A stretch of DNA of 64,000 nucleotides from NCBI GenBank assembly GCA_018396775.1, contig JAGTRF010000011.1, positions 1 through 64,000 of the forward strand, written 5' to 3'. The position numbers and the translations under genes were made by a program. Shown here piece after piece: positions 1 to 8,223 of the stretch (positions are counted from its first letter, which is position 1; each line of letters begins with the position of its first letter). This DNA is from Candidatus Bathyarchaeota archaeon (GTDB lineage: Archaea > Thermoproteota > Bathyarchaeia > 40CM-2-53-6 > DTDX01). Below the pieces are notes generated by a model. It saw only the letters and a program-made list of their open reading frames with translations. It was not told the origin of the DNA and searched no databases.

Positions 1-1
1 T

Positions 2-730
2 TATGAAAAGAAAAGAGTGTTAATTACACCTAGAGGTAAAGATCCAATTTTATGCGGTGTTAGAGGAGAGACGCCTTCCATAGTTCTTAAAGCTTTTAAA
101 ATGCTTGAAATTCATGAAGAAGTTGAAAGATGGGTTATATTTAGAACTAATCAAGGAACAGATATGCATTTAAGAAGAGTAAACTCTATCAGCGAAGTTT
201 CACCTTATCAACCTGTTATAGTTTTAGGTAAGGTGGTTTCTCAACCAAAAACTATTCCTGGAGCACATGTAATTTTTAAATTAAATGATGATACTGGAGA
301 AATTGATTGTGCTGCTTATGAGCCTACTGGAAAATTTAGAAATATAGTTAGAAAATTAATTCCAGGAGATTTAATTGAAGCGGCAGGTGGAGTTCGACAA
401 CCAACAAAAAACTATGGAAGAACAATTAATTTAGAGAAAATAAAGATTTTAAAGTTAACTGAGAAAAACATTTACTTAAACCCTATATGCAAGAATTGCG
501 GAAAAAGAATGGAGTCTTCAGGAAGAAATCAAGATTTTAGATGCAGAAAATGCGGTTTTAAAGCCTCTAAAAAAGAAAAAATAAAAATTAAAGTTGATAG
601 AGATTTAAAAGAGGGCTTATATATGCCCCCGCCTAGAGCACACCGCCATTTAACTAAACCTGAATTAAGGTATGGAAGAGAAAAACATGGGGAATTATTT
701 AAGCTTTTAGAAAAGTGGCATGAACCTTAA
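2..730 (+). CDS. tiaS: TiaS, tRNA(Ile2) agmatidine synthetase, C-terminal part (cut by window start)
   Basis: TiaS attaches agmatine to C34 of the CAU-anticodon tRNA-Ile so that it reads AUA. The frame is open to the left edge, so the N-terminal catalytic part lies outside; about 242 residues are visible against roughly 430 for the family. The visible part starts in a PRG...GVRGE segment, continues through an OB-fold-like stretch (V-I-V-L-G-K ... DDTGEIDC) and a CxxC...CxxC zinc ribbon (CKNCG ... CRKCG), and ends in a basic tail with an HRHLTKP motif, all typical of TiaS. A GTG at position 17 is an internal codon. The gene converges on the PAC2 gene with a 6-bp gap. Confidence 0.88.
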   Translation, partial: YEKKRVLITPRGKDPILCGVRGETPSIVLKAFKMLEIHEEVERWVIFRTNQGTDMHLRRVNSISEVSPYQPVIVLGKVVSQPKTIPGAHVIFKLNDDTGEIDCAAYEPTGKFRNIVRKLIPGDLIEAAGGVRQPTKNYGRTINLEKIKILKLTEKNIYLNPICKNCGKRMESSGRNQDFRCRKCGFKASKKEKIKIKVDRDLKEGLYMPPPRAHRHLTKPELRYGREKHGELFKLLEKWHEP

Positions 731-736
731 AAATTG

Positions 737-1405
737 TTAAAGCTTACGCTTTAAATTTAAAGCTTTAATTAAAAAATTAAAAGTTGATTCTCCAGCTTCT
801 TTATCTAAAATTAAAGATTTACATGGTTTAATAATGCCGATTCCATTTAATATTTTTAATTTAGCTAATCCAAGAAGCACTCCAATGCTTCCTGGAAGCT
901 CACTGCTTCTTAAAATTTTCACTCCAAACTTAGTTAATTTTTTAACTAAACTTTCTGAAGTAGCTACAATATAAATATCCTTAAGGTAATCGCTTGATAA
1001 GGCTGCAACCCCATCTATAACAATTAAACTTTTAATTTTAAATTTTAAACCGAAATTCAAGATTTCGTTAAAAACATTATAGTAAGCTTCAGGTTCTTCA
1101 ATAGAAATTTTAGAGTCGCCAACAACGATTATAAGGTTTGGATTGCAAACACCACTTTCATAGAGCTCCCATTTAGGTAAACTGCAGGTTCCATTATTTT
1201 GAATTAAAGCTTGATCGGGAAAATATGGGCTATAAAACTTTGAGAAAAGCTTAGCTTGACTCCATTCTATAAGCAATCGAGCTGAAACACGACCAACATT
1301 TCCAACTCCAGAAACACCAATTATATAAATTGGATTTTTTACCTTTGGTAAATAATCTAAATGAAGAAAACCTGTTTTATTAAACATTGCAAACTCCTCA
1401 ATCAA
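737..1405 (-). CDS. PAC2-family protein (proteasome-assembly-chaperone-like)
   Basis: A 222-residue protein of the archaeal PAC2 family (COG2047/COG1938 type), related to eukaryotic proteasome assembly chaperone 2. The archaeal function is not firmly known. Family marks are the N-terminal strand and glycine loop (IIGVSGVGNVGRVSARLLIE), LIIVVGDSKI in the middle, LIVIDGVAAL, and the late GSIGVLLGLAKL segment. No signal peptide or membrane segment is present. Its 3' end abuts the end of tiaS on the opposite strand, so the two genes are convergent and not co-transcribed. Family assignment is firm; the role is inferred by homology. Confidence 0.8.
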   Translation of the reverse strand: MIEEFAMFNKTGFLHLDYLPKVKNPIYIIGVSGVGNVGRVSARLLIEWSQAKLFSKFYSPYFPDQALIQNNGTCSLPKWELYESGVCNPNLIIVVGDSKISIEEPEAYYNVFNEILNFGLKFKIKSLIVIDGVAALSSDYLKDIYIVATSESLVKKLTKFGVKILRSSELPGSIGVLLGLAKLKILNGIGIIKPCKSLILDKEAGESTFNFLIKALNLKRKL

Positions 1406-1930
1406 TTAAAAATATAGAGGCGCTTTCTTTTAAATAAAGCGAAGCTTAAATTTCCAGCTATTTACCATTCTTAAAAAGCTTGAAATAATAGGCTTTTACG
1501 AAAAGCTTAAAGCGTAATCAATAGAAAATAAAGAGGCAAACTAGAAATATTCAGAGGAAGAAACAGTAGATAAAGCGATAAAAAGTTAAGCATATGAAAA
1601 TAAAATTGAGTAAACTCAAAAAATTATTAGTGAAAATTGAGCTTGAAAAATAAAAATATTCTAATGGCCTTTTAGAGCTTTTTATAAGCTTAGGTATTAT
1701 TTTATGTGATAAAAGAATTTATAATTGAAAGAGAAAAATTTAAAGAGGTTAATTTTAATTTTTGAAAACTCAAGATGCATCAGCTTACATCTTTGCAATT
1801 GTTAAAAATTAACTTTTCTAGCATTTTAAGGAACCTTATTTCTTGAAAGTTTTCTACAAATTCTTCGTTTTTATCCTATTTCGTTTTCTTCTTCACTGTT
1901 TTTCTAATTCTTTAACTAGCTTTAAAAGTT
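1406..1930. other. gene-free AT-rich stretch
   Basis: Between the PAC2 gene and the hepT stop there is 525 bp of AT-rich sequence with stops in all frames. I see no RNA gene, no repeat and no recognisable gene remnant. It lies at the edge of the toxin-antitoxin and truncated-gene block, so it may be decayed accessory DNA. Confidence 0.5.
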
Positions 1931-2287
1931 TTAAATAATTCCCTGCGACCTTATATTTCGTTTTAACATACTCAAGATTTTTTCTTTGAATTCTGGGATT
2001 TTCTTTTTAACGGTTTCCCAGACCAATTCCAAGTTAACACCAAAATATTCGTGGATTAACTTATCTCTCATACCAGCAATATCTTTCCACGGGATTTGAT
2101 GATGTTTTAATTTTAACTCCTTACTCAAATTCTTTGTTGCCTCACCAATTATCTCAAGTGCCCTTAAAACAGCGTATTGCTTCTCGACATTTTCAAAAAA
2201 TGCTTCTTTGGTTACGCCTTCTATAAATTTCTCTACCTTAGATATGGCATCTAAGATATGTTTTAAATAGGCCTCATCTTTTTTCAT
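1931..2287 (-). CDS. hepT: HepT-like HEPN (DUF86) toxin RNase
   Basis: A 118-residue, mostly helical HEPN protein of the DUF86/HepT family. The RX4HXY motif is intact (R74, H79, Y81 in RDKLIHEYF); in characterised systems R and H form the RNase site and the Tyr is AMPylated by the MntA antitoxin. It begins inside the end of the MntA gene (14-nt overlap), so the pair is co-translated, antitoxin first. The full catalytic motif suggests a working toxin. Family and pairing are directly visible; toxicity in this host is inference. Confidence 0.88.
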   Translation of the reverse strand: MKKDEAYLKHILDAISKVEKFIEGVTKEAFFENVEKQYAVLRALEIIGEATKNLSKELKLKHHQIPWKDIAGMRDKLIHEYFGVNLELVWETVKKKIPEFKEKILSMLKRNIRSQGII

Positions 2288-2609
2288 AAATGACTCGCAT
2301 CTCTCTTTTTACATCCTCTATTATGTAAGGATGAAGAGTGCTAAAAATTCCAAGATCAACCTTTCTCTTAAATATCTTCTTCAATTCATTTTCTATTCTA
2401 ACCAAATCCAAAAGGCTCTTCCCACTATTCTTATCAAACTCAATTGCTATATCAACATCGCTTCCCCTCTTTTGTTCTCCTCTGACAAAGGAGCCGAAGA
2501 TAGCCATAAAAACTATATCGTTCTTCTGGCAAATCTCAAATAGTCTCTCCTTTAATCCTTTTTTCCTCAATTCTTTGGGTAAGTTTTCGATTTCGATTTT
2601 TATGCTCAT
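2274..2609 (-). CDS. mntA: MntA-like minimal nucleotidyltransferase antitoxin
   Basis: A minimal nucleotidyltransferase that should neutralise the overlapping HepT toxin by AMPylation. The signature GSF...GSDVDIAIEF is present (G39-S40, D51, D53 from the chosen start), which is the GSX10DXD motif of MNT enzymes. I place the start at the ATG at 2609 because the upstream in-frame TTG would only add a nine-residue tail outside the family. The gene overlaps hepT by 14 nt, the usual architecture of HEPN/MNT modules. An independent second HEPN/MNT pair lies at 48.3-49.2 kb. Confidence 0.88.
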   Translation of the reverse strand: MSIKIEIENLPKELRKKGLKERLFEICQKNDIVFMAIFGSFVRGEQKRGSDVDIAIEFDKNSGKSLLDLVRIENELKKIFKRKVDLGIFSTLHPYIIEDVKREMRVIYEKR

Positions 2610-2716
2610 GTTGTTATTAACTAACAGACCCCCCAAATTTAAGCCTTTTTCTCATAAAGTTCTCTGAGACTTAAAATTCCTCGGCTAGTTCTGGGATTGA
2701 GTCTGGAGACTCGAAC

Positions 2717-2974
2717 TCATTCTTGCTTTAAAATCGCGTTTAATTTCTCTTCTGGAATTAGCAAGTAGGCTGCGAAGACCTCGGCCTCTCTTTCTTTTCT
2801 TTGAACTTTTAGCTCGTTGAGGAAATCCTTTTCACGAAAATAGTTTGACCTTCTATTCTTATGAAACAGGTGGTGGGCTAAACCGTGAGCAATTAAGTGG
2901 CGCTTCTTATATGGATGTAGATTTGGATCAATCACAATCACTTTTTCATCTTTAATGTACATCTCCTTTAGCAA
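2717..2974 (-). pseudogene. ImmA/IrrE-like (DUF955) metallopeptidase, C-terminal fragment
   Basis: Only 85 residues, covering the zinc-site helix and downstream part of an ImmA/IrrE-family protein. The helix reads HLIAHGLAHHLFH, so the usual HExxH has Gly in place of the catalytic Glu (HGLAH). The later acidic helix with EAEVFAAYLLIP matches the family's third-ligand region. The N-terminal helices of the family are missing; upstream, the sequence runs into the end of the Cas4-like fragment. I read it as a truncated gene joined by deletion. It could instead be a short inactive HGxxH subtype. Confidence 0.6.
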
Positions 2975-3350
2975 ATAATAAAAAGAAAGCTGCTTTGAGC
3001 GTCATGAAGGCATCTAAAATACTATAAAAATTGTTTTTAGATTTAATAAAAAGCATTTCTCTAACATTAACAGGTTTTCCAGAAAATATTTTACGCCAAA
3101 GTTCCTCACGCTTAATAGCGACAGCGTCTTTAAGAAGAAGTTCATGTGCTTTTTTACCTAACTTCATTTCAAGCGTTTCTTCCTCTCCATAAATATATTT
3201 CATTTCAACTTTCTTCTCGCAATAATATTGCTCTGCAACCTTATGAACAGGTATAAACTTCGCTTTAAAACGTAGATTCCCTTCTTCTTGCATAGCAATT
3301 TCTTTAGCTAACTGATTAAAACGTTCAAGGCTATCTTTTAGGTTAACCAT
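2952..3350 (-). pseudogene. Cas4/RecB-like nuclease, N-terminal fragment
   Basis: A 132-residue product whose first ~105 residues resemble the start of archaeal Cas4-like PD-(D/E)XK proteins: a VAEQYYCEKKVEMKY segment with the lone cysteine, then LGKKAHELLL and REELWRKIF. The nuclease core with the Asp, Glu and Lys residues should follow, but the sequence breaks off after about residue 108 and continues into an unrelated hydrophobic tail. It overlaps the ImmA-like fragment by 23 nt in another frame, consistent with a deletion that fused two genes. No CRISPR array or other cas gene is nearby, so this is not evidence of a CRISPR locus. Confidence 0.5.
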
Positions 3351-3554
3351 CTTTTTTACTCTAAAATTCTTACTAATTTCCTAAAAAGTTTTATTAATTA
3401 TTTAAGGTTGTGAAGACTTTTAAAAAATGCCATCCTTCAGCCAAAATAGCCTTCAAGCTTTTTTCATTAACTAAAGTAAACTTTTTAAATAATGGGAAAA
3501 CTTATATTGTTTGGAGCCTTAAAAAGAGGTAAAAATGTAGATTACCTAAAGGCT

Positions 3555-3651
3555 AGCGGGGTGGGGTAGCCAGGTTAACCCGCAGGGCTCATAAAGCTTA
3601 AAGGCTTAAGAAACCCTGAGATCGGACGTTCGAATCGTCCCCCCGCTACCA
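3555..3651 (+). tRNA. initiator tRNA-Met (CAT) with a 19-nt intron at 37/38
   Basis: All stems fold by eye: acceptor 3555-3561 with 3641-3647, D-stem GGGT/ACCC, anticodon stem CAGGG/CCCTG, T-stem GGACG/CGTCC. The anticodon CAT is at 3590-3592. The A1-T72 pair and the three G-C pairs next to the anticodon loop are the archaeal initiator signature. The loop is interrupted by 3594-3612, at the canonical 37/38 site. CCA is encoded at 3649-3651 and a T tract follows. Confidence 0.9.
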
Positions 3652-3784
3652 ACTTTTTTAAAGTCAAATTAACGCTGTGAAAAATATTATAAAACTTTAT
3701 ATTAAACCTTATTTTAATATCCTCACTTTCTGAAGCTTTAAAAGAAGTTTTCGTTAAATAGCTACTCCTGCGAGGATTTCTAAA

Positions 3785-5704
3785 TTGAATAAAAATAATA
3801 AGGAAGGGGAATCTTTAAAGCGTGAAGTAGGCTGGTTTGGATCTTTTTGTATGGGTTACGCTGATGTAGGAGCGGATATTTATGTTGCTATAGGGTTGGT
3901 GGCTTATTACGCGGCTGGAGCATCTCCAATAGCTTTTTTAATTGCTTCTATAACCTATATTTGCACTGGGTTAGCTTACGCTGAGTTAGCTTCAATTTAC
4001 CCTTATGCTGGTGGAGCTCAAATTTACGCTATGAAAGCTTTTAACGATTTTGCAGGGTTTATAGCTGGGTGGGCGGTGATGCTTGATTACACAGTTGACA
4101 TAACTTTATTTTCTTTAGCTTCAGCAGGTTATTTAAGCTTCTTTTTCCCATGGTTAAAAAACTCTTATTTAACTTTAAGCATTTTTAATGAAATATTTCA
4201 AATAGGACATATTAATTTAATGGCTTTAATGCTAGTTTTAATGTTGTTAGCGATTAACATAATTGGAATAAAAGAATCTTCAGTTTTTAATGAAGCTTTA
4301 GTTTCTTTAGATTTAATTGTTGAAGCAGTTATTTTAGTTTTCGGTTTTGCTTTAGCGTTTAACTTTTATTTTTTCTTAAAGCAAATAATGATTCTTGGAG
4401 CACCTTTAACTTTATCTAACATTTTTTACATTAAAGATTTAAATGTTAATTCCCAAAATTTTATTTATGGCGTTACATTAGCTATGACTTCTTATATAGG
4501 GATAGAGTCTATAGCTCAAGCTGCTGAAGAAACTGTTAGACCATATAAATGGATTCCTATAGCTAACAAATTATCTATTTTATCGGTAATGGTTTTTGCG
4601 GTAGGTTTATCTACGCTTAGCGTTGGAATTATGCCTTGGAATGTTTTAGCTGAAGCTAGAGAGGATCCTATGGCAGCTTTAGCTCATGCTATACCGATAA
4701 TTGGAAAGTTTATTTCGCCTATTGTAGCTTTAACAGGAGTCGCTATATGCCTTGTTTCAACAAACACAGGCGTTATAGGTGTTTCAAGAGTTACTTTTTC
4801 TATGGGCAGATTTAAACTTATGCCAGAATTTTTCCATAAAGTTCATCCAAGATTTAAAACACCATATTTAACGATAATTATTTTCGGATCAATTGGAGGC
4901 TTAATGGTTTTTCTAGGTGATTTAAGATTAATTGCAGATTTATACAATTTTGGAGCTTTACTTTCATATATAATAGTTAACTTATGTTTGATTATTCTTA
5001 GAAATGTTGAATCTGAAGTTTATAGACCTTGGAAAACTCCTGGAGAATTAAAGCTTAAAATTAAAGGAAAAAATATAATTATACCTTTAATTGGTTTAAT
5101 AGGCTTTATTTCATGCTTAATTATTTGGAGTTTAGTTTTAATTTACCATAGAGAAGGACGAATTTTAGGTGTAGCTTGGCTTTTAATAGGAATAATTCTT
5201 TTTTACTTTTATAGAAAAATGTTAAAAATGCCTGTTTTATCTAAGGAAGGGGGGAAGCTTGTTAAACCAAGCGGTTACATGATTAATGCTTTAGTGCTTG
5301 TTAGAACGCCTGAAGATTATGAAGATGTCGCTAAAGCTATAAAAGAATCTTTAGACAAAAGATTTAAGATTACTTTATTAACAATTCTTGACCCTGAATC
5401 TTTTGGATTAAGAAGAGATTATGTAAAAGATTACAAAGAACTTTTAATGCTTAAAAAAGAGTCTTGGATTGAGCTTCAAAACTTAGCTAAAAAACTTTCG
5501 GAATTTGGTTTTGAATGCAAAGTTAAATTAGAGGTTGGAGGCGTAGAACGTGTGTTGCTAGATGAAATTGAAAAAAACGATTTAATAGCTTTAATAAAAA
5601 GAAAAACTGTTAAAGAAGAGCTGGAGAAAGAGAGAGAAGATTCAGCATATGCAATATTATCTAAATGCTGTCCAGGTAAATTAGTTGTTATAAGGAGGGT
5701 TTAA
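3785..5704 (+). CDS. APC-superfamily amino acid permease with C-terminal UspA-like domain
   Basis: A 639-residue membrane transporter. Residues 1 to about 475 form roughly 12 hydrophobic segments of the APC (amino acid-polyamine-organocation) superfamily, with the early glycine-rich stretch and the conserved EE(T)VRPYKWIP region near residue 250. Residues ~495-639 form a soluble UspA-like alpha/beta domain, a combination common in archaeal and bacterial permeases, probably for nucleotide-linked regulation. The start is a TTG, with GAGG about 10 nt upstream. The next two genes follow with a 1-nt gap and an overlap, and encode a RAM domain and another UspA. Substrate is not deducible beyond an amino acid or amine. 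Confidence 0.88.
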   Translation: MNKNNKEGESLKREVGWFGSFCMGYADVGADIYVAIGLVAYYAAGASPIAFLIASITYICTGLAYAELASIYPYAGGAQIYAMKAFNDFAGFIAGWAVMLDYTVDITLFSLASAGYLSFFFPWLKNSYLTLSIFNEIFQIGHINLMALMLVLMLLAINIIGIKESSVFNEALVSLDLIVEAVILVFGFALAFNFYFFLKQIMILGAPLTLSNIFYIKDLNVNSQNFIYGVTLAMTSYIGIESIAQAAEETVRPYKWIPIANKLSILSVMVFAVGLSTLSVGIMPWNVLAEAREDPMAALAHAIPIIGKFISPIVALTGVAICLVSTNTGVIGVSRVTFSMGRFKLMPEFFHKVHPRFKTPYLTIIIFGSIGGLMVFLGDLRLIADLYNFGALLSYIIVNLCLIILRNVESEVYRPWKTPGELKLKIKGKNIIIPLIGLIGFISCLIIWSLVLIYHREGRILGVAWLLIGIILFYFYRKMLKMPVLSKEGGKLVKPSGYMINALVLVRTPEDYEDVAKAIKESLDKRFKITLLTILDPESFGLRRDYVKDYKELLMLKKESWIELQNLAKKLSEFGFECKVKLEVGGVERVLLDEIEKNDLIALIKRKTVKEELEKEREDSAYAILSKCCPGKLVVIRRV

Positions 5705-5705
5705 A

Positions 5706-5966
5706 ATGCTTATAATTTTAAATATATTTGTTGAGCAAAAAAAAGGCGATAAAGTAGTTAAAGAACTTTCTAAATTACCGGAAATAAAGGATGTTTATGA
5801 AGTTGTTGGAGAATGCGATTTAATAGCTTTAGCTTCAGTTAACGATATGAATGAGTTTAGAGAATTTTTAAAGAATAAAGCTTTAAGCATTAAAGGCGTG
5901 AAAACCGCTGTAACAATGGTTGTTTCTCACATTCATAAAAGAGATGGAAAAATTGCATATGAATGA
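5706..5966 (+). CDS. stand-alone Lrp/AsnC ligand-binding (RAM) domain protein
   Basis: An 86-residue protein consisting only of the RAM (regulation of amino acid metabolism) domain of Lrp/AsnC regulators, without a DNA-binding HTH. The pattern I-L-N-I-F-V ... GD-K-V ... LPEIKDVYEVVGECDLIALA ... GVKTAVTMVVSH is characteristic. Such proteins sense amino acids and may bind partners or full-length Lrp proteins. It starts 1 nt after the permease stop and overlaps the UspA gene by 8 nt, so a role in controlling or sensing the permease substrate is a reasonable inference. Confidence 0.82.
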   Translation: MLIILNIFVEQKKGDKVVKELSKLPEIKDVYEVVGECDLIALASVNDMNEFREFLKNKALSIKGVKTAVTMVVSHIHKRDGKIAYE

Positions 5967-6402
5967 AGAATATCATGAAGCAATGGTGCTGCTTCCTATA
6001 TCAACTTTTATAGATGAAGAAAGATTGATTAAAGCTTTGCATGCTCTTTCAATTTTTCAAAAGCTTAAAGTAGTTTTATTTCATGTTGTAGAGCTTAAAA
6101 GCAGAACTTCCCCTGTTGAAGCGGAATTTTTCAGAAAACATATAGATGAAGCTAAAAAATTTCTTGGCAAAATTAAAGATTGGTTAACAAATCAAGGATA
6201 TGAAGCTTTAATTAAAGTTGTTGTTGCGAGAAGTATTGCTGAAGGAATAACTTATGAAGCTAATTCTGGAGACTACCATATAGTTATTATGATGAAGAGG
6301 AAAGCTAGAAGAGGCGTTAAAAAAATTTTTCATAAAAGCATAAGCGAAGCTGTAATAAAGCATGTTAAAAAACTTGTTTTAATTATTCCAACAGATTTTT
6401 AG
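5959..6402 (+). CDS. UspA-like universal stress protein domain
   Basis: A soluble ~147-residue alpha/beta protein of the UspA fold: an early strand (MVLLPISTF), a central VVLFHVVELK strand, and a late IVIMM strand and helix. The ATP-binding G2XG9G(S/T) loop is degenerate (around KRKARRGVKK), so ATP binding is doubtful. I use the ATG at 5959, 8 nt before the preceding stop; an ATG at 5944 is an alternative. It forms a three-gene unit with the permease and the RAM protein, and resembles the permease's own C-terminal domain. Confidence 0.75.
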   Translation: MNEEYHEAMVLLPISTFIDEERLIKALHALSIFQKLKVVLFHVVELKSRTSPVEAEFFRKHIDEAKKFLGKIKDWLTNQGYEALIKVVVARSIAEGITYEANSGDYHIVIMMKRKARRGVKKIFHKSISEAVIKHVKKLVLIIPTDF

Positions 6403-6463
6403 AAGCTTTTTAACGTTTATATTAGACGTTATATAAGGTTTTATAAACTTGAGGCGTTTAAAA

Positions 6464-6658
6464 ATGCCTGCTGAAATATTTAGTATTGAAGAATTCATTA
6501 AGTTAAGCGATTCTGCGTTAGAGTGTAGAGTAAAAAGAACTAAAGGAGTTGTTAAGCTTAAGTTAAGAACTAAAAAAAAGCTTTATACAATTAAGCTGAA
6601 GGAAAGCGAAGCTGAAGAAGCTTTAAAAAAAGTTAAATGTCCAATTGTTGAAGTTTAA
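6464..6658 (+). CDS. rpl38e: ribosomal protein L38e
   Basis: A 64-residue basic protein matching eukaryotic/archaeal L38e of the large subunit: MPAEI..IEEFI near the start, the VKLKLRTKKKLYTIKL strand pair and the closing helix. The ATG at 6464 begins exactly where the family begins; an upstream TTG would add five residues. L38e occurs in only some archaeal lineages (Thermoproteota, Korarchaeota and relatives), which supports a TACK-type host. It meets the sulfur-carrier gene tail to tail with a 4-nt overlap of the stops. Confidence 0.85.
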   Translation: MPAEIFSIEEFIKLSDSALECRVKRTKGVVKLKLRTKKKLYTIKLKESEAEEALKKVKCPIVEV

Positions 6659-6927
6659 CCGCCATGCACCACTGGTACAATTGCTACTTCACTTCCATCC
6701 TTAACTAAAGTATTCAATTTGTTTAAAGCAGAAGCTTCAATTCCATCCACAAATATTACGCAATTGCCTGAAGATTCTAAAGCATTTTTAAACTCTTCTT
6801 TACCGATTAATTCAATAAGTTTTTTTAGAATAGTGTTCAATTCAACCTCTTTTTCAATTTTAATTTCTATAATTTTATTTCCTGCAAGCTTTTCTAAGCT
6901 TCCAAAAAGCTTAACGTTAACAACCAT
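6655..6927 (-). CDS. MoaD/ThiS/SAMP-like ubiquitin-fold sulfur carrier
   Basis: A ~90-residue beta-grasp protein ending in Gly-Gly (VVHGG). In this family the C-terminal GG is adenylated by an E1-like enzyme and either thiocarboxylated for molybdopterin, thiamine or tRNA thiolation, or joined to lysines (SAMP). The pattern VKLFGSLEKLAG near the start and the VAIVPVVHGG end are MoaD-like. I chose the ATG at 6927; a GTG at 6939 would overlap the SerK-like gene stop by 4 nt and is an alternative. It is the last gene of the S17e/SerK operon. Family is clear; which pathway it serves is not. Confidence 0.8.
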   Translation of the reverse strand: MVVNVKLFGSLEKLAGNKIIEIKIEKEVELNTILKKLIELIGKEEFKNALESSGNCVIFVDGIEASALNKLNTLVKDGSEVAIVPVVHGG

Positions 6928-6935
6928 AATTTGCT

Positions 6936-7790
6936 TCACTTAAAAAGAAATATTTCTTCTTCATATCGTCTTCCTTCAAATAATGAGCCGGGTGAAATTC
7001 TTTCAATTTTTCTTTTAGAAAGAAAATCGGTTAAAAGCTTGTTAGCTTCTTCAAGAGAAATAGATTCATCTTTAAGCCATTTTAAAGGAACGTTAATTTC
7101 CATTGGTCTAGCTGGAATAACATGCCTAGTTACTTTATGCGGGAACACTAAACCTTTTAAACTAAAATTTATTACATCTTCTTTACTTACAGGTGGAACA
7201 GCCATAACCATTTCTATAAAACCTTTTAAAAGCTTGTTTTCCGCATCAAATTCAGTTTCATACTCAACTTTTCCTCCAAATTTAATAAGCGTGCCTTCAA
7301 TCAATTTAACGATTTCATAAGCTTTTTTTAAGCTTCCAAGCCACTTAATTGAAGAGCATTTATTTCGCGTTAAAAAGATGGTTGAAGATTGCTTATTTAA
7401 TAAAGCTTCTTTAGCATCTTTAAAACTTAATTCAATTAAATTAAGGTTAAGCTTTAAAGCTTCGTTTCGAACAACTTCAATTAAGCTTTCATCATTAAAG
7501 GTTCTATACCATACGCCAACCTTTATTAATGGATTAAAGTAATCAAGCAGGCATACAGGCATTCTAATGCAGCCTACTTTTTTAGCTGCTTCAACCCTAT
7601 GCATTCCATCTAAAACCACAAAAGAGCCTTTATCTACAATAACAGGATTTTTAATTACTTCTTTTTCAAGTATTGATGAAGCTATTTCATCTACAAGCGT
7701 TGGAATAGTTTCTTCATGCAAATGAAGCTTATTTATAGGGGCTAAAGAAATTTTTATTTCAAGATTTTTTGAAGCAATTTTAAAATTCAA
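6936..7790 (-). CDS. SerK-like free-serine kinase (ParB/Srx fold)
   Basis: A 284-residue ParB/sulfiredoxin-fold protein resembling Thermococcus SerK, the ADP-dependent L-serine kinase that makes O-phosphoserine for cysteine synthesis. Matching landmarks: HEET with Glu26, VVLDGMHRVEAAKKVG with Asp61 and His64, the LLDYF...VGVWYRTF segment, and a C-terminal VFPHKVTRHVIPARP stretch paralleling the kinase's end. As I recall, the first three correspond to SerK's catalytic Glu30, Asp69 and His72. No parA or chromosome-partition neighbour is present, which argues against a ParB role. It overlaps the upstream helical gene by 4 nt. ADP versus ATP use cannot be told from sequence alone. Confidence 0.75.
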   Translation of the reverse strand: MNFKIASKNLEIKISLAPINKLHLHEETIPTLVDEIASSILEKEVIKNPVIVDKGSFVVLDGMHRVEAAKKVGCIRMPVCLLDYFNPLIKVGVWYRTFNDESLIEVVRNEALKLNLNLIELSFKDAKEALLNKQSSTIFLTRNKCSSIKWLGSLKKAYEIVKLIEGTLIKFGGKVEYETEFDAENKLLKGFIEMVMAVPPVSKEDVINFSLKGLVFPHKVTRHVIPARPMEINVPLKWLKDESISLEEANKLLTDFLSKRKIERISPGSLFEGRRYEEEIFLFK

Positions 7791-8203
7791 TTTTTATCCC
7801 TTTTGCTAAAACTAAATCTTTCTAAAGCTTCTTTAACTATAGTTGAGGAGGCTTCAAGAGTTTTTTCAGCTAAAACCAGAATTTTATCTTTTCCAAGGTT
7901 AAATTGAGGATCAACAGTTTTTTTAACTAAAATGTTTATTTTCTCCATAAGCCTAATGAAAGGCTCTTTTCGCAAAGCATTTTTAACTAAAGCTTCTTCA
8001 ATAGCATATTCTATTACGGTCGGCTCTCCCAAAGCGTATTGAAGAGCTAATTGAGCTTTCCTCATTGAAATTGCAGAAAGCTCTTTCACAAGCTCTATAG
8101 AATCGCATTCTTTAGCTAAAGAAAGATCAGCTTCAGCTTCTCTTAAATACCTTAAAGCCCAGCTTTTCATGAATTCATCTAAAATTGAGAATTCAAAAAC
8201 CAA
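7787..8203 (-). CDS. conserved helical protein, HEPN-like
   Basis: A 138-residue all-helical protein. The central part (RYLREAEADLSLAKE ... SMRKAQLALQYALG) looks like the first half of HEPN/COG2250-type four-helix proteins, but I see no RX4-6H RNase motif. It sits 20 bp after rps17e and overlaps the SerK-like gene by 4 nt, so it is surely co-expressed with them. A binding partner or regulator of the kinase is possible, but nothing in the sequence shows it. The assignment to HEPN is tentative. Confidence 0.5.
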   Translation of the reverse strand: MVFEFSILDEFMKSWALRYLREAEADLSLAKECDSIELVKELSAISMRKAQLALQYALGEPTVIEYAIEEALVKNALRKEPFIRLMEKINILVKKTVDPQFNLGKDKILVLAEKTLEASSTIVKEALERFSFSKRDKN

Positions 8204-8223
8204 TTTAATTTTTTTACTCCTTT

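Noticed and set aside
2952-3350. CRISPR-Cas locus
   Set aside because: Only the first third of a Cas4-like nuclease is present, without catalytic residues. No repeat-spacer array and no other cas gene occurs in the window.
6936-7790. Chromosome-partition ParB
   Set aside because: No HTH DNA-binding region, no ParA neighbour, and the C-terminal TRHVIPARP segment fits SerK rather than ParB.
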